Shown: positions 7,078 through 15,116 of the stretch, piece after piece
Position numbering within the stretch: position 1 is the first letter of the stretch
Layout of the letters: the number at the start of each line of letters is the position of its first letter
Assembly (NCBI GenBank): GCA_003001975.1
Contig: PVUG01000005.1
Location: 186,001 to 250,000, forward strand
Direction of reading: 5' to 3'
Origin: Martelella mediterranea
GTDB lineage: Bacteria; Pseudomonadota; Alphaproteobacteria; Rhizobiales; Rhizobiaceae
Length of the DNA: 64,000 nucleotides
Notes under the pieces: model-generated
Told to the model about the DNA's origin: nothing
The model's input: only the letters and a program-made list of their open reading frames with translations
The model's database searches: none
Program-made: the position numbers and the translations under genes

Positions 7078-7662
7078 GTGGGTCAATTGCTTTCAGATTT
7101 AGAAAAAATCGAATCTTATGTTCTCTCCAAACAGCGCTTCGACCAACTTGTCAGCTCACCAGGCGTCCATAACGTTATCCGTGCCATGATCGTTGCCGAA
7201 GATCGTCGCTATATATCCCATCACGGCATTGATGGTAGGGGAATGGGGAGAGCGCTATTCAGGTTTCTCTCGGAGCGAAAGGTCGAGGGTGCCAGCACAA
7301 TTGAGCAACAGTTCGTTCGTACGGCGCGTGGTCGATACGAGCTCACGATTTCCCGCAAATTCACAGAATGTCTTTTGGCCATTTTTGTTTCCGCGCGTCA
7401 CAGCAAGCTTATTATAGCGCTCTCTTATTTAGAGGCAGCCTACTTCGGATGGAATGCGAACGGAATCCATCAGGCCGCTCAGCGTTTGGGGGTTGACCTC
7501 GAGCACGTCACAAGGGCGGAAGCGGCCGCACTTGCAGCAATGCTAAAGGTTCCAATGCCCCGCTTTCCATCTACGCGCTATGTCGCGCGGCATGCTCAGC
7601 GTGTAGAGTATATTCTAACCAACTGGCAGGCGGTAGAAAAACGATATGGCTTCACTTTCTGA
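7078..7662 (+). CDS. Stand-alone GT51 peptidoglycan glycosyltransferase-like protein
   Basis: 194 residues that keep the main GT51 motifs of PBP1/MtgA enzymes: EDRRYISHHGID with the catalytic Glu, GASTIEQQFVRT (usual GGSTITQQ), RKFTECLLAI with the second Glu, and a SYLEAAYFG segment. Unlike MtgA it has no clear N-terminal membrane anchor. The start is non-ATG (GTG 7078 or TTG 7087; TAA lies just upstream at 7072). It overlaps the next gene by 17 bp. In this defence-rich island it may modify cell-wall precursors in an immune or toxin role; that is inference. Confidence 0.7.
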   Translation: MGQLLSDLEKIESYVLSKQRFDQLVSSPGVHNVIRAMIVAEDRRYISHHGIDGRGMGRALFRFLSERKVEGASTIEQQFVRTARGRYELTISRKFTECLLAIFVSARHSKLIIALSYLEAAYFGWNANGIHQAAQRLGVDLEHVTRAEAAALAAMLKVPMPRFPSTRYVARHAQRVEYILTNWQAVEKRYGFTF

Positions 7663-8332
7663 CTGGATTACACGGATGACTTCCAATTATCCCGATCCGA
7701 AATTATGGAAGGAACAAGGGGAGTTATCTAAGAAGGACGTCTTTCGTTTTGCCCGGCTCTGGCTGTGCGAAGGAATTCCCTATGCATTCCAGGAGAACGC
7801 TGCAGCATACGAGCTCGCGCGCGAGAACTTTGGAAAAGTTTTGGATGAGCACCCGAGAAATGTGAGTCTGACCGGCAGTGGCCGATTGGGATACTCTTTG
7901 GCCGGGCACAAATTCGGAACAGCCTACGACGCCAACACATCTGATGTGGACTTATTTCTGGTGTCTGAGACCTGGTTTGAGCGGATGAGAAAGGACGCGG
8001 AGCTTTTTATCAGCAGGTTTTCCGCAGGGCTCGCAGTTCCTAGAAACCATAGTGAGGAGAAATATTGGCCCGAAAATTGCGAACGCCTGAAGCAAAGCAT
8101 AGAAAAAGGATTCATCAACCAGCACTATATCCCGAATGTACCCAAATACCAAGCTGCGCAGTCCTGTTATAGAGCCTGTCGCGCTTTTCAAGTTACACTC
8201 GGCGAGAATATCAAGGCGACTGCACCGAAAAGAGTTAGCGTTAGGGTATACAAGGACTGGTCTAGTACAGAAAGTCAAATAGGCGGATCTCTAATATTTG
8301 CTCTGAAACAGACCGGTCACGAGCTAGGTTAA
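7646..8332 (+). CDS. Nucleotidyltransferase-like protein
   Basis: 228 residues. The central part has GSGRLGYSLAGHKFG followed by TSDVDLFLVSE, the Gly-Ser and Asp-x-Asp signature of the polymerase-beta-like nucleotidyltransferase fold. A helical N terminus (FRFARLWLCEGIPYAF) precedes it and a basic VRVYKDW segment follows. The spacing between GS and DVD is longer than in classic CD-NTases, so a cyclic-nucleotide signalling role cannot be assumed. It overlaps the GT51-like gene by 17 bp, so the two are translated together and probably work together. Confidence 0.65.
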   Translation: MASLSDWITRMTSNYPDPKLWKEQGELSKKDVFRFARLWLCEGIPYAFQENAAAYELARENFGKVLDEHPRNVSLTGSGRLGYSLAGHKFGTAYDANTSDVDLFLVSETWFERMRKDAELFISRFSAGLAVPRNHSEEKYWPENCERLKQSIEKGFINQHYIPNVPKYQAAQSCYRACRAFQVTLGENIKATAPKRVSVRVYKDWSSTESQIGGSLIFALKQTGHELG

Positions 8333-8366
8333 CACTAAAGCCAACACTTTTTTTGAGAGGCCGAAA

Positions 8367-9026
8367 ATTACTTGGAATGCAGAACAACGAACCTTTGCCC
8401 CCGCCTCGTGTCAGCGCGAGGAACCGTCGGATGAAATTCTGATCTTCGTCGTCGACGAAAGCTACGACCGCATTAATGAATATGTGGATTGGGACGACTA
8501 CGCTGATGAGTGGGCGGCAACAGAAGCGGCCAGCAAGATATTCCTTAGTCGCATCAGATCCGAGTTCGACGCCGACTTTGAGGAAGCGAACATTGGTCCC
8601 GGCGCAGACTTACCTGCGTTCGTCACGGTCATAGCCTCAAATGTCGTCCCGCTCATTCCATGGTTGATGGCGGTCTTCTTTTCCGGAAAGCCCATTGTCG
8701 ACAACATCGAAGCTTGGCGAACCATACTCAGCAAGATCAGACCGTTCTTCCGACGAACGATCGTTCTGAACCGGAATGGTGCGGCCGTCTTAGCGATGGA
8801 TGCAGTCTTCCAAGACATGGGCGGTATCCCTAAGAAGGTAGTCCTTCATGGATATAGGCCCGGCTCCAGGTACGACGACACCAAATTGGTTGCGCCGACT
8901 GAAATCAACGACCCGATACCCACGCTGAATCTGAGCATGGTAAAGCACGTTTTTCATATTGAGGCTGACGGGGTTTCATTCGTCGTTGCTGTCGACGGAT
9001 CCAAAGTGACCGCGAAGCGGGTCTAA
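8367..9026 (+). CDS. Hypothetical protein of the GT51/nucleotidyltransferase cassette, unusual start
   Basis: The coding frame is open from 8328, just after the previous stop, and reads as real protein (EPSDEILIFVVDESYDRINE) well before the first conventional start, GTG 8484. No ATG, GTG or TTG occurs in frame before that. GAGAGG (8355-8360) lies six bases upstream of ATT 8367, so an ATT start giving 219 residues is possible; a lost ATG is the alternative. One hydrophobic stretch (VVPLIPWLMAVFF) is seen. No family is recognised. It follows the nucleotidyltransferase gene by about 35 bp. Confidence 0.5.
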   Translation: MTWNAEQRTFAPASCQREEPSDEILIFVVDESYDRINEYVDWDDYADEWAATEAASKIFLSRIRSEFDADFEEANIGPGADLPAFVTVIASNVVPLIPWLMAVFFSGKPIVDNIEAWRTILSKIRPFFRRTIVLNRNGAAVLAMDAVFQDMGGIPKKVVLHGYRPGSRYDDTKLVAPTEINDPIPTLNLSMVKHVFHIEADGVSFVVAVDGSKVTAKRV

Positions 9027-9082
9027 TTTCGAACGCTGCGCGGTCCGGGTGGCTATGGTCGCGCTGCAAAGCAGGTTGAAGA

Positions 9083-9916
9083 TTGGTGTTCGAGAAACTC
9101 AAACAATGGCGCTTTGAGGCCAAGGCACGGAAGCGTATAAAACAATACGACCGGAAGTACAGAAAGGCGCTGCCCTTTTCGGAACGTCCGGAGCACTTGC
9201 CTGTCGAAAAAACCTTTGACGCGTTCGTTGCTGAGTTTGGCGGACAAAAGATTTCAGATTTAATCGAAAACAAGGCCCAAATGCCACTGAACGCTGACTA
9301 TCTATTTGAAAATCATAACGTTATTGCCGAGCTTAAGACGTTGGAAGGTATCTTCTCGGGCCCTGGCGCTATCAAGCAGTTGACGCAAGCATACATCGAT
9401 ACAGGCTGTACCGGATCGGACGTAATGGGGCTGCTTTTTCGAGATGAACCTGTGCCAAAAGCAGTGGCAAGACTAGTCCAAAAGCGGATTCGGCGTTCCA
9501 TAGAACAACGAATAAAGCAGGCCCGCAAGCAACTCCGAAAATCAAAAGCAGAGTTCGGCAATGACGATACCAAAATGCTGATTCTGATCGCTATGGATCA
9601 ACAGCCGTTGTTCGGGCACAGAACTATGCTCCTCAACTTAGCGAAGGTCATGGGCGACAACTACGCGGACGCACATACCGATGGTGTTGTATACCTCAAT
9701 CCGAACATGCCCACGAAGATCGGCCCCGACAGCATGGAGTTCTCTGGTTGGTATCCGTTCTATCGCGACGACGATGTAAACGACGAACTAAGCGATTTCG
9801 TTAACCTGCTCGGGAATAGGTGGCTGAAATACTACGGAAAACAAATAGGCGAAACGAACCCGGTCTTGCAACTCGCGTCCGTCGATGAAATGAGCGCAGC
9901 GCTTGAGCGCTTCTAG
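9083..9916 (+). CDS. Hypothetical protein, possible PD-(D/E)xK-like motif
   Basis: 277 residues, very basic in the first 35 (FEAKARKRIKQYDRKYRK) and again at about 135-155. The segment NADYLFENHNVIAELKTLE resembles a PD-(D/E)xK nuclease core (Asp, then Glu-x-Lys), but this is weak evidence. Starts are TTG 9083 or GTG 9086, with AGG nearby. It is the last rightward gene of the four-gene cassette, 56 bp after the previous stop. No family is recognised with confidence. Confidence 0.5.
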   Translation: MVFEKLKQWRFEAKARKRIKQYDRKYRKALPFSERPEHLPVEKTFDAFVAEFGGQKISDLIENKAQMPLNADYLFENHNVIAELKTLEGIFSGPGAIKQLTQAYIDTGCTGSDVMGLLFRDEPVPKAVARLVQKRIRRSIEQRIKQARKQLRKSKAEFGNDDTKMLILIAMDQQPLFGHRTMLLNLAKVMGDNYADAHTDGVVYLNPNMPTKIGPDSMEFSGWYPFYRDDDVNDELSDFVNLLGNRWLKYYGKQIGETNPVLQLASVDEMSAALERF

Positions 9917-10269
9917 GTATGGCTGCTTTGTGGATTGCAGTTGCAGCATTGGGGTAGTCCATCGAACGACAACTCAGGGCCGAAAGCGACTGTGCGGCTA
10001 CGACGCATGAACGTCCGCTGTCCTGATCATCGGTGCGAAACCCGTCAGTCCCTTCAAGGCCCCTTTCGGTCGTAGAAGCCGTCACGCTCGCTTCCCGAAA
10101 ACGGACATCGCTCACGGTGTCGTCATGTCGCGTGTGAGCCAATAGCGGCGATTTTCATAGTTACTAGAGCCAACAGCGACGAACAGGTCCGCATGGTGAC
10201 GGCGATGCACTGCACACTGAATTCGCGACCGAACCGACTAACCAGTACCGATTAGCCCGATTCACCTTC
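9917..10269. other. 353-bp intergenic stretch between convergent modules
   Basis: This is the space between the rightward four-gene cassette and the leftward Lamassu-like pair. Frames on both strands are open over about 100 codons but have skewed composition and no ribosome-binding site. The text resembles non-coding remnant sequence that I associate with dispersed copies in rhizobial genomes, but I cannot verify this. Confidence 0.3.
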
Positions 10270-11967
10270 TCACTTCTGCCCGATCAACTCTGCATACATA
10301 GCGTCTATGAATGGCCTCACTTTAGAATTTACACCTTGAAAGGCCTCGGACCGCAACAAGCGGTATGGCTCATCCAGTTTGATCACCTTGTCGAACGGGA
10401 AGTCCGTGTGGGTTTCAACTCCCAGGATCACCTGCATATCGGAGGGTAAAACTTCCGAGATGTATCGGATCATTATGGGCAGGTTGGTTGCGTCCTGACC
10501 TTGTTGCTGGGGAGAATCGATGACGACAGGCACCGAAAATGATCCGTACTCACTTAGGGAGGTCTTCCACAGTGCCGCGTAATAGGCCAGAACGGACCTT
10601 GGTCCACCGCTTCCGGAAATTCGTGGGCGGCTGTTCAACCTGAGCTTTTTCGTGTCTATGACCGGCATGTTCAGTGCGCCGAGAGCTGACGCATAGGCCT
10701 GACGGAAGGTGGACAAGATTGCCGCGGACCTTTGTCTGCTGGCTAAAGCATCCAGCCGAGTTTCCAAACTATGGATTTTAACGACAAGCTTACCGATCTT
10801 ATCTTCAAGGTCCGCGAGTTCCAACTCGAATGCAGCGAAGGCGGTTTCCGCGCCCATGCCCCTCACAACATCTTCAAATTTCAACTCTCCGCGCCGCGTC
10901 TCGAGGATTCCTGAAATTCGCGCATAGTTGGCGTCCAACTCGCTGAGGCAGGCCTTCGACTTCGCCATTATCTCGTTCGCTTTACGCGAATCGTCTTTGA
11001 GCTGGACTACAAGACTCCGAAGCACGCGGGCATCTTCGGAATATCTCAAAATATCCATGAATGTCTTGTCGTGCTCGGCATGGCAGACCGGACAAACTAA
11101 GACCTCATGCGGTTCCATCCTTAGGAACTCTGCGTCTCGGTCGTAGTGCGCAAGCGCTTGTTCCGCCATCTTGGTCTGAAGGGTCAAACTTTCGGCAGTC
11201 TCACGTTCACGGACCAGGGTATTCCTTAGCTTCTCTTGCTCTGCATTGAGCTCAGTGATCTCTTGCGTCAAACGTGCGACGTCTTGATCGAAAACTTCTG
11301 GCACTGTCTTAGGGCCATCGAGTCGGACCGTTTTGCCGAAGCGGTCCTTAATGTTTCGGATTATCTTTTCCTCCCCGCGAAATCCGACAAGTTCCTTTTG
11401 AAAGACAAGCTTTTCCGAGTTAAGCTCATAATACTCTGGCGGCTTTACGCCAGCGAAATAATCAAGAACTGACTCGACAGCCTTTTGGTATTGCTGGAGA
11501 TTTCGAAACGTCGACCAATCCGACAGCCAGCTCCCGTCCTGGTTGACGTAAAACGGCAAGAAAAATGTCCGAGCGTCGCCCGTTACCGACTTTGACTGTT
11601 TGTCCGTCAGGACCAGATTGAAGCCGAGAAGCTCGGCAAACCTTTGACCCCAATCAGTCGCGTTGGCGAACGCGAACTCAAGCTTCCCCCCCGCGCTGAA
11701 CAGCGCGCGATGATTTTGCTGCTGGACCACATGATAGATGGCCTCGTCGACGGAAAACTCTACTAGTGTCGTCGTATCCTTGCTCCACTGGTCCAGTTCT
11801 CCAGCCGGATAAGCTCCCAACGCGATGAAGAGCGATTTAATCAGGCTCGACTTTCCCGTGTGGTTCATCCCCACCAAGAGCGTCTTCTTCGGACTGAAGC
11901 TCTCTGCTCTGGCTCTTTGCTCGCTGTCCGAGAGCAGCGATATGCTTCTGAATCTGAAGTTTTTCAT
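10270..11967 (-). CDS. SMC/Rad50-like zinc-hook ATPase, LmuB-like (Lamassu-type defence)
   Basis: 565 residues. Walker A is GMNHTGKSS (33-41). A long coiled coil (about 200-290 and 310-410) is interrupted by a CPVC zinc hook near residue 292, and the Walker B region is VPVVIDSPQQQGQD near the C terminus. That is the layout of the SMC-like LmuB of Lamassu systems, which senses foreign DNA and activates the partner nuclease. The partner gene ends 33 bp upstream. A third subunit (LmuC) is absent, as in two-gene variants. GajA-like nuclease domains are not seen. Confidence 0.7.
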   Translation of the reverse strand: MKNFRFRSISLLSDSEQRARAESFSPKKTLLVGMNHTGKSSLIKSLFIALGAYPAGELDQWSKDTTTLVEFSVDEAIYHVVQQQNHRALFSAGGKLEFAFANATDWGQRFAELLGFNLVLTDKQSKSVTGDARTFFLPFYVNQDGSWLSDWSTFRNLQQYQKAVESVLDYFAGVKPPEYYELNSEKLVFQKELVGFRGEEKIIRNIKDRFGKTVRLDGPKTVPEVFDQDVARLTQEITELNAEQEKLRNTLVRERETAESLTLQTKMAEQALAHYDRDAEFLRMEPHEVLVCPVCHAEHDKTFMDILRYSEDARVLRSLVVQLKDDSRKANEIMAKSKACLSELDANYARISGILETRRGELKFEDVVRGMGAETAFAAFELELADLEDKIGKLVVKIHSLETRLDALASRQRSAAILSTFRQAYASALGALNMPVIDTKKLRLNSRPRISGSGGPRSVLAYYAALWKTSLSEYGSFSVPVVIDSPQQQGQDATNLPIMIRYISEVLPSDMQVILGVETHTDFPFDKVIKLDEPYRLLRSEAFQGVNSKVRPFIDAMYAELIGQK

Positions 11968-12000
11968 ACGATTTTGTCCGTAGGCTTCTGACGAGCCGGG

Positions 12001-13152
12001 CTAGCTCGGGTCCACGCATTTCTCTATCGCTTTCAACAGGAAGTGGGCTTGTAACTCATGCAGTTTGACCCCGGAGTGTTCCGCTCGTAGATGAGCAAGA
12101 GCCATGTCGAACATAGACACGAGACTTGGACCCATCGGGTTAGCGGCGAGCCAAGTATCACAGCTCTCGGAGATTTCAATGTCCATCGGCAGCGGCGACC
12201 CGATTAGCTTGCGGGTATAGATGCCAGAGAAGGCAGTCCTTATCTGAGTCTTCTCCCAGAACGTCAGGCTGTCCCTCAACTCTACAAGCCATTCATTGAG
12301 ATGAAAGTCGACGTCTGTGGTCTGCTGAAGGTCCCCGAGCGCGTGATTCAGCTCGTAGAAACTGAAACCGTGTCTTGACTTCATCTCCTCGATCGTAGTC
12401 GCCTTAACTGTATTTGTGCCAAGCGGACCGAGTTTGGCCAAGAGGCTTTCAACGAACGACCGTGCCTGTCCTGCATGCTTCGGACTCGTTTTGTCCAGGA
12501 ACTTGTGAACGATGCCGATGGTGTAGGTCTGAGCATCGTCTACTGGTATGTCGACTCTTTCTAAAAGCACCTTCGATAGGTCTGATCTCGGGTGCCCCGG
12601 CTTCTGGACACTGTCAAGCGCAGACTGCAACAAATCAGTGAAATGCGGAGGGAGGGCAGATATCGCGACAGGGAGGGACGTAGCCGCGTTGCCGCCCGAA
12701 CCGAGTTTGAGATCGCACCCCGCGTTGGAGATAAACCGTCCCGACGCGCTCAGTGTCTTAAGGCCCGCGAGCGATCCGAAAAGCTTTCCGATCGGGCTAT
12801 CGGATATGCTGTCGAGGGGCTTCGTCTTTTTCTTCCGCGTTGCGTTCTTCGAGGGTTCATAGGGAACATGCAAATGTGTGAGCGACGCCCAGGTCCACTC
12901 GTTTCGGTCTTTCTTCTTAACCTGAAAAACCTCTATCGACGCAGGGCTTGTTGATGAATCCAGGACCGCGACGTCTTGGATGGCTTCGAACAGGAAAAGG
13001 AAATCAACCGCGTCGCTATCTTTCAAAGCGAACATTTTGACAATCGCCCAGTTCTTCTGGAACTCTATCCCCTTCTGGTTGTGACTACCTCCGGTTTCGA
13101 CGGCAAGTGGATCGGACAACGCGAGTACGATCTCTTGCAATGCTGCGTTCAA
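12001..13152 (-). CDS. Cap4/DUF4297-type dsDNA nuclease, LmuA-like (Lamassu-type effector)
   Basis: 383 residues. The N terminus has the Cap4 (DUF4297) nuclease pattern: GIEFQKNWAIVKMF, then Glu56 in FLFLFEAIQDV, and IEVFQVKKKD with the Gln77-x-Lys79 catalytic pair. The C-terminal two-thirds is unassigned and helical and probably contacts the ATPase. In Lamassu and DdmABC systems this effector degrades DNA once the SMC partner detects phage or plasmid. It is the first gene of a leftward two-gene operon. CBASS Cap4 also carries this domain, but no CD-NTase is adjacent. Confidence 0.72.
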   Translation of the reverse strand: MNAALQEIVLALSDPLAVETGGSHNQKGIEFQKNWAIVKMFALKDSDAVDFLFLFEAIQDVAVLDSSTSPASIEVFQVKKKDRNEWTWASLTHLHVPYEPSKNATRKKKTKPLDSISDSPIGKLFGSLAGLKTLSASGRFISNAGCDLKLGSGGNAATSLPVAISALPPHFTDLLQSALDSVQKPGHPRSDLSKVLLERVDIPVDDAQTYTIGIVHKFLDKTSPKHAGQARSFVESLLAKLGPLGTNTVKATTIEEMKSRHGFSFYELNHALGDLQQTTDVDFHLNEWLVELRDSLTFWEKTQIRTAFSGIYTRKLIGSPLPMDIEISESCDTWLAANPMGPSLVSMFDMALAHLRAEHSGVKLHELQAHFLLKAIEKCVDPS

Positions 13153-13657
13153 CTGTTCCGTCCCCCTGATTTAATGCAACCTAAAACTATAAGTGATCGG
13201 GCGTCAAGAAATAGGCGCAGAGCATTGCCGAATACTGTAAATCTGCCTGCCACTCGTCCGCAATGGGTAAAACTTGGACAGCAGCGCCAGATGTTTAGAT
13301 GTCCGCTTTCGCCGTTCGGTTCTTCGTATCGGACAGCCTCCTCCCGGCTCCTTTTCAGTTATCCCGATCTCATCTTTCCAGCGAACAGCCTGGATCTGCA
13401 AGAGGAACAAACAAAGAACAAAAGAGCTTTTTCGCTACACATCTCGCTACAAAAAAAATAACTATCTAAAAAATATGGCTAATTTCCACCGAATATCCAA
13501 TCGATCATGGGTGCAACGGCAAAGCGGGACGCCGCTGGAAATTCTTGTTTTTTAGTTTTTTCAGCCACTTAGAAGAACCTGATAACTCGTCTTATTCCAG
13601 CTCACTATGCTCCGAATCCACTGATCTTAATACTGGATTTGGTCCAGGGGACCAAAT
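13153..13657. other. 505-bp AT-rich gap at the island edge
   Basis: No gene is supported. It contains the upstream region of the Lamassu-like operon, A- and T-runs around 13430-13560, and a GGTCC-aggg-GACC palindrome near 13641 just before the integrase remnant. Base composition is clearly lower in GC than the flanking chromosome. No tRNA that might have served as an attachment site was found. Confidence 0.4.
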
Positions 13658-13920
13658 ATGGAGATCACCATGGGCTCGATCAGAACACGCAAACGAAAAG
13701 ATGGCAGCAACAGCTACCTTTCGCGTGCGAGTGATGCGCGAGGGCTCCGTCTATCATGAAACAAAGACCTTTGACAGACGCCCAGCTGCAGCCGCATGGA
13801 TAAAGAAACGCGAGAAAGAGCTGGCCAGACCTGGTGCGCTGGACGAGTTAAGTGCGCAAGCCCCACCACTGTCCAAAGCCATCGAGCGCTATACCGAAGA
13901 AGCGGTCAAAGAAATCGGAG
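13658..13920 (+). pseudogene. Truncated and frameshifted tyrosine integrase (N-terminal part)
   Basis: ATG 13670 begins GSIRTRKRKDGSNSYLS, the Arm-type N terminus of phage tyrosine recombinases. The frame then breaks: the continuation (RVRVMREGSVYHETKTFDRR, then WIKKREKELARPGA) is in another frame, so at least one indel lies near 13720-13735. Homology-like sequence stops after AVKEIG at about 13919. The core-binding and catalytic domains are missing. An intact copy would be about 350-400 residues. This is the remnant of the island's integrase and explains why the element is probably immobile. Confidence 0.75.
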
Positions 13921-13961
13921 CGGCACAAATACGCGACGGGTCCATTCGAGGGGATGTTCAT

Positions 13962-14120
13962 CTAGGCGCCGCGCAGGACGATCAGCGGATCGCCCTTTCC
14001 GGAGACCTCGTAATACATCGTCATACCGTTGACCGCGACGCGATCGCCTGGCGGCTCGCCTTCGGCCAATGCCGGGGCGGCGACCGCGAGCAATGCGGTC
14101 AGAATGACCATTCGGAACAT
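13962..14120 (-). pseudogene. N-terminal remnant of a secreted alpha/beta hydrolase
   Basis: ATG 14120 follows GGGAGAGA and begins a signal peptide (MFRMVILTALLAVAAPALA), then NGMTMYYEVSGKGDPLIVL, the start of an alpha/beta hydrolase. The expected HG-x-Y oxyanion motif reads RGA followed by TAG (13962-13964), and the next five codons (MNIPS) still look like the family. The rest of the gene is gone and the sequence passes into the integrase fragment. It is a broken last gene of the VOC-containing cluster. Confidence 0.65.
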
Positions 14121-14152
14121 GCTTGTCTCTCCCTGCTTGAGCTAACCTCCGT

Positions 14153-14575
14153 TCAGGCGGAGCCCTTGCCGCCCTCGAAATTGAGCATCCACGGCGTGCC
14201 GTATCTGTCGGTGAACATGGCGAAGCGCTCGGCCCAGAAGGTTTCGCCGGGCGCCATCTCGACACTTTCCGCATTTTCTGCAAGCGCCTTGTGGATGCGG
14301 TCGAATTCCCCGCGCGAGGACGGCGCGATCGATACGCGGAAGCCGGCGGGCTTCCTGTACATTTCGGCCGGGGCGTCCGAGGCCATGATCGTGGCACTGC
14401 CCAAAGTCATGGCCATGTTCATCACCAGATCGTCGCCGCCGGGCATCCGATGTTCCGGGTCGGCCGCGTCACCGTTGCGGAAAACGCCGCCGATCTCGCC
14501 GCCGAGCACCTCGGCATAATGGGTCATCGCCTCGAAGCAGTTGCCCTTGAAGAAAAGGTAGATTGTCGGTTCCAT
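14153..14575 (-). CDS. VOC/PhnB-like glyoxalase-fold protein
   Basis: 140 residues beginning MEPTIYLFFKGNCFEAMTHY, then an ADPEHRMPGGDDLVMNM block and a C-terminal AMFTDRYGTPWMLNF. These mark the PhnB/YjdN branch of the VOC (glyoxalase/dioxygenase) superfamily. Substrates of this branch are mostly unknown; it is often a small cytosolic enzyme induced with stress genes. AGGAG lies before the ATG. It follows the NTF2-like gene by 18 bp, in a leftward cluster with DUF899 and a TetR regulator. Confidence 0.85.
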   Translation of the reverse strand: MEPTIYLFFKGNCFEAMTHYAEVLGGEIGGVFRNGDAADPEHRMPGGDDLVMNMAMTLGSATIMASDAPAEMYRKPAGFRVSIAPSSRGEFDRIHKALAENAESVEMAPGETFWAERFAMFTDRYGTPWMLNFEGGKGSA

Positions 14576-14593
14576 CGGATAGCTCTCCTTCGT

Positions 14594-14953
14594 TTATCCA
14601 AATCCGTAGCTGTGAATTTCGGCGATTGTTGTGGCCTTCACGCTTGTGAATTCAACAACGTGGCAAAAGCGACGTGTGCGTCCATCGGCGAGGACCGACA
14701 CACCGTTCGCAGCGCCTGCCTTTCCGTGCGATATCGAATGATCCACAATAATCGAATCCGCAGGCAGGACCTCGTCCAAGGCGCAGCGAAGCGATGCCGC
14801 CCCTTTCAATTTGCTGCCATCGGCGCGATGCCAGACCGTACTGTCGGTGACAGCACTTTCTGGAAGGTCTCCGGTTTCAATAGCAACGGCAATATCCTGC
14901 ACGATCCGGTTCTTTGGCGAGTTTCCGCAATCTCGGCTGTCATTAATTTTCAT
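14594..14953 (-). CDS. NTF2-like (SnoaL-type) small protein
   Basis: 119 residues with the pattern CGNSPKNRIVQDIAVAIETGD at the start and HVVEFTSVKATTIAEIHSYG at the end, typical of stand-alone NTF2/SnoaL-fold proteins in Rhizobiales. Such proteins bind small ligands or catalyse isomerisations, but the substrate here is unknown. It sits between the DUF899 and VOC genes on the same strand and is probably co-transcribed with at least the VOC gene. Confidence 0.75.
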   Translation of the reverse strand: MKINDSRDCGNSPKNRIVQDIAVAIETGDLPESAVTDSTVWHRADGSKLKGAASLRCALDEVLPADSIIVDHSISHGKAGAANGVSVLADGRTRRFCHVVEFTSVKATTIAEIHSYGFG

Positions 14954-15116
14954 CTGCCTGCCTCCCGAAAGTTTCGGTTCCGCTGCAACCGGACCGATTG
15001 GTCTGACAACAACAACGCTTTCAGTCGTTCATACTGCATCGCCCGCTCGGAAGAAGGTTTGCTGTGCTTCGAATGGCAGACCTATGGAGCCAGCGTTCAA
15101 CCGTTGGAAACCTGTC

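Noticed and set aside
7646-8332. The nucleotidyltransferase-like protein as a CBASS cyclase.
   Set aside because: The GS to DVD spacing is too long for a typical CD-NTase and no standard CBASS effector is adjacent; the Cap4 protein has an SMC partner and is 4 kb away on the other strand.
9801-10142. A leftward 113-codon frame between the four-gene cassette and the Lamassu-like pair.
   Set aside because: No ribosome-binding site or domain, and it overlaps the end of a more convincing gene; it may be repetitive non-coding sequence.
13153-13657. A tRNA gene as attachment site of the island.
   Set aside because: No cloverleaf or tRNA 3' end could be found in this stretch or next to the integrase remnant.
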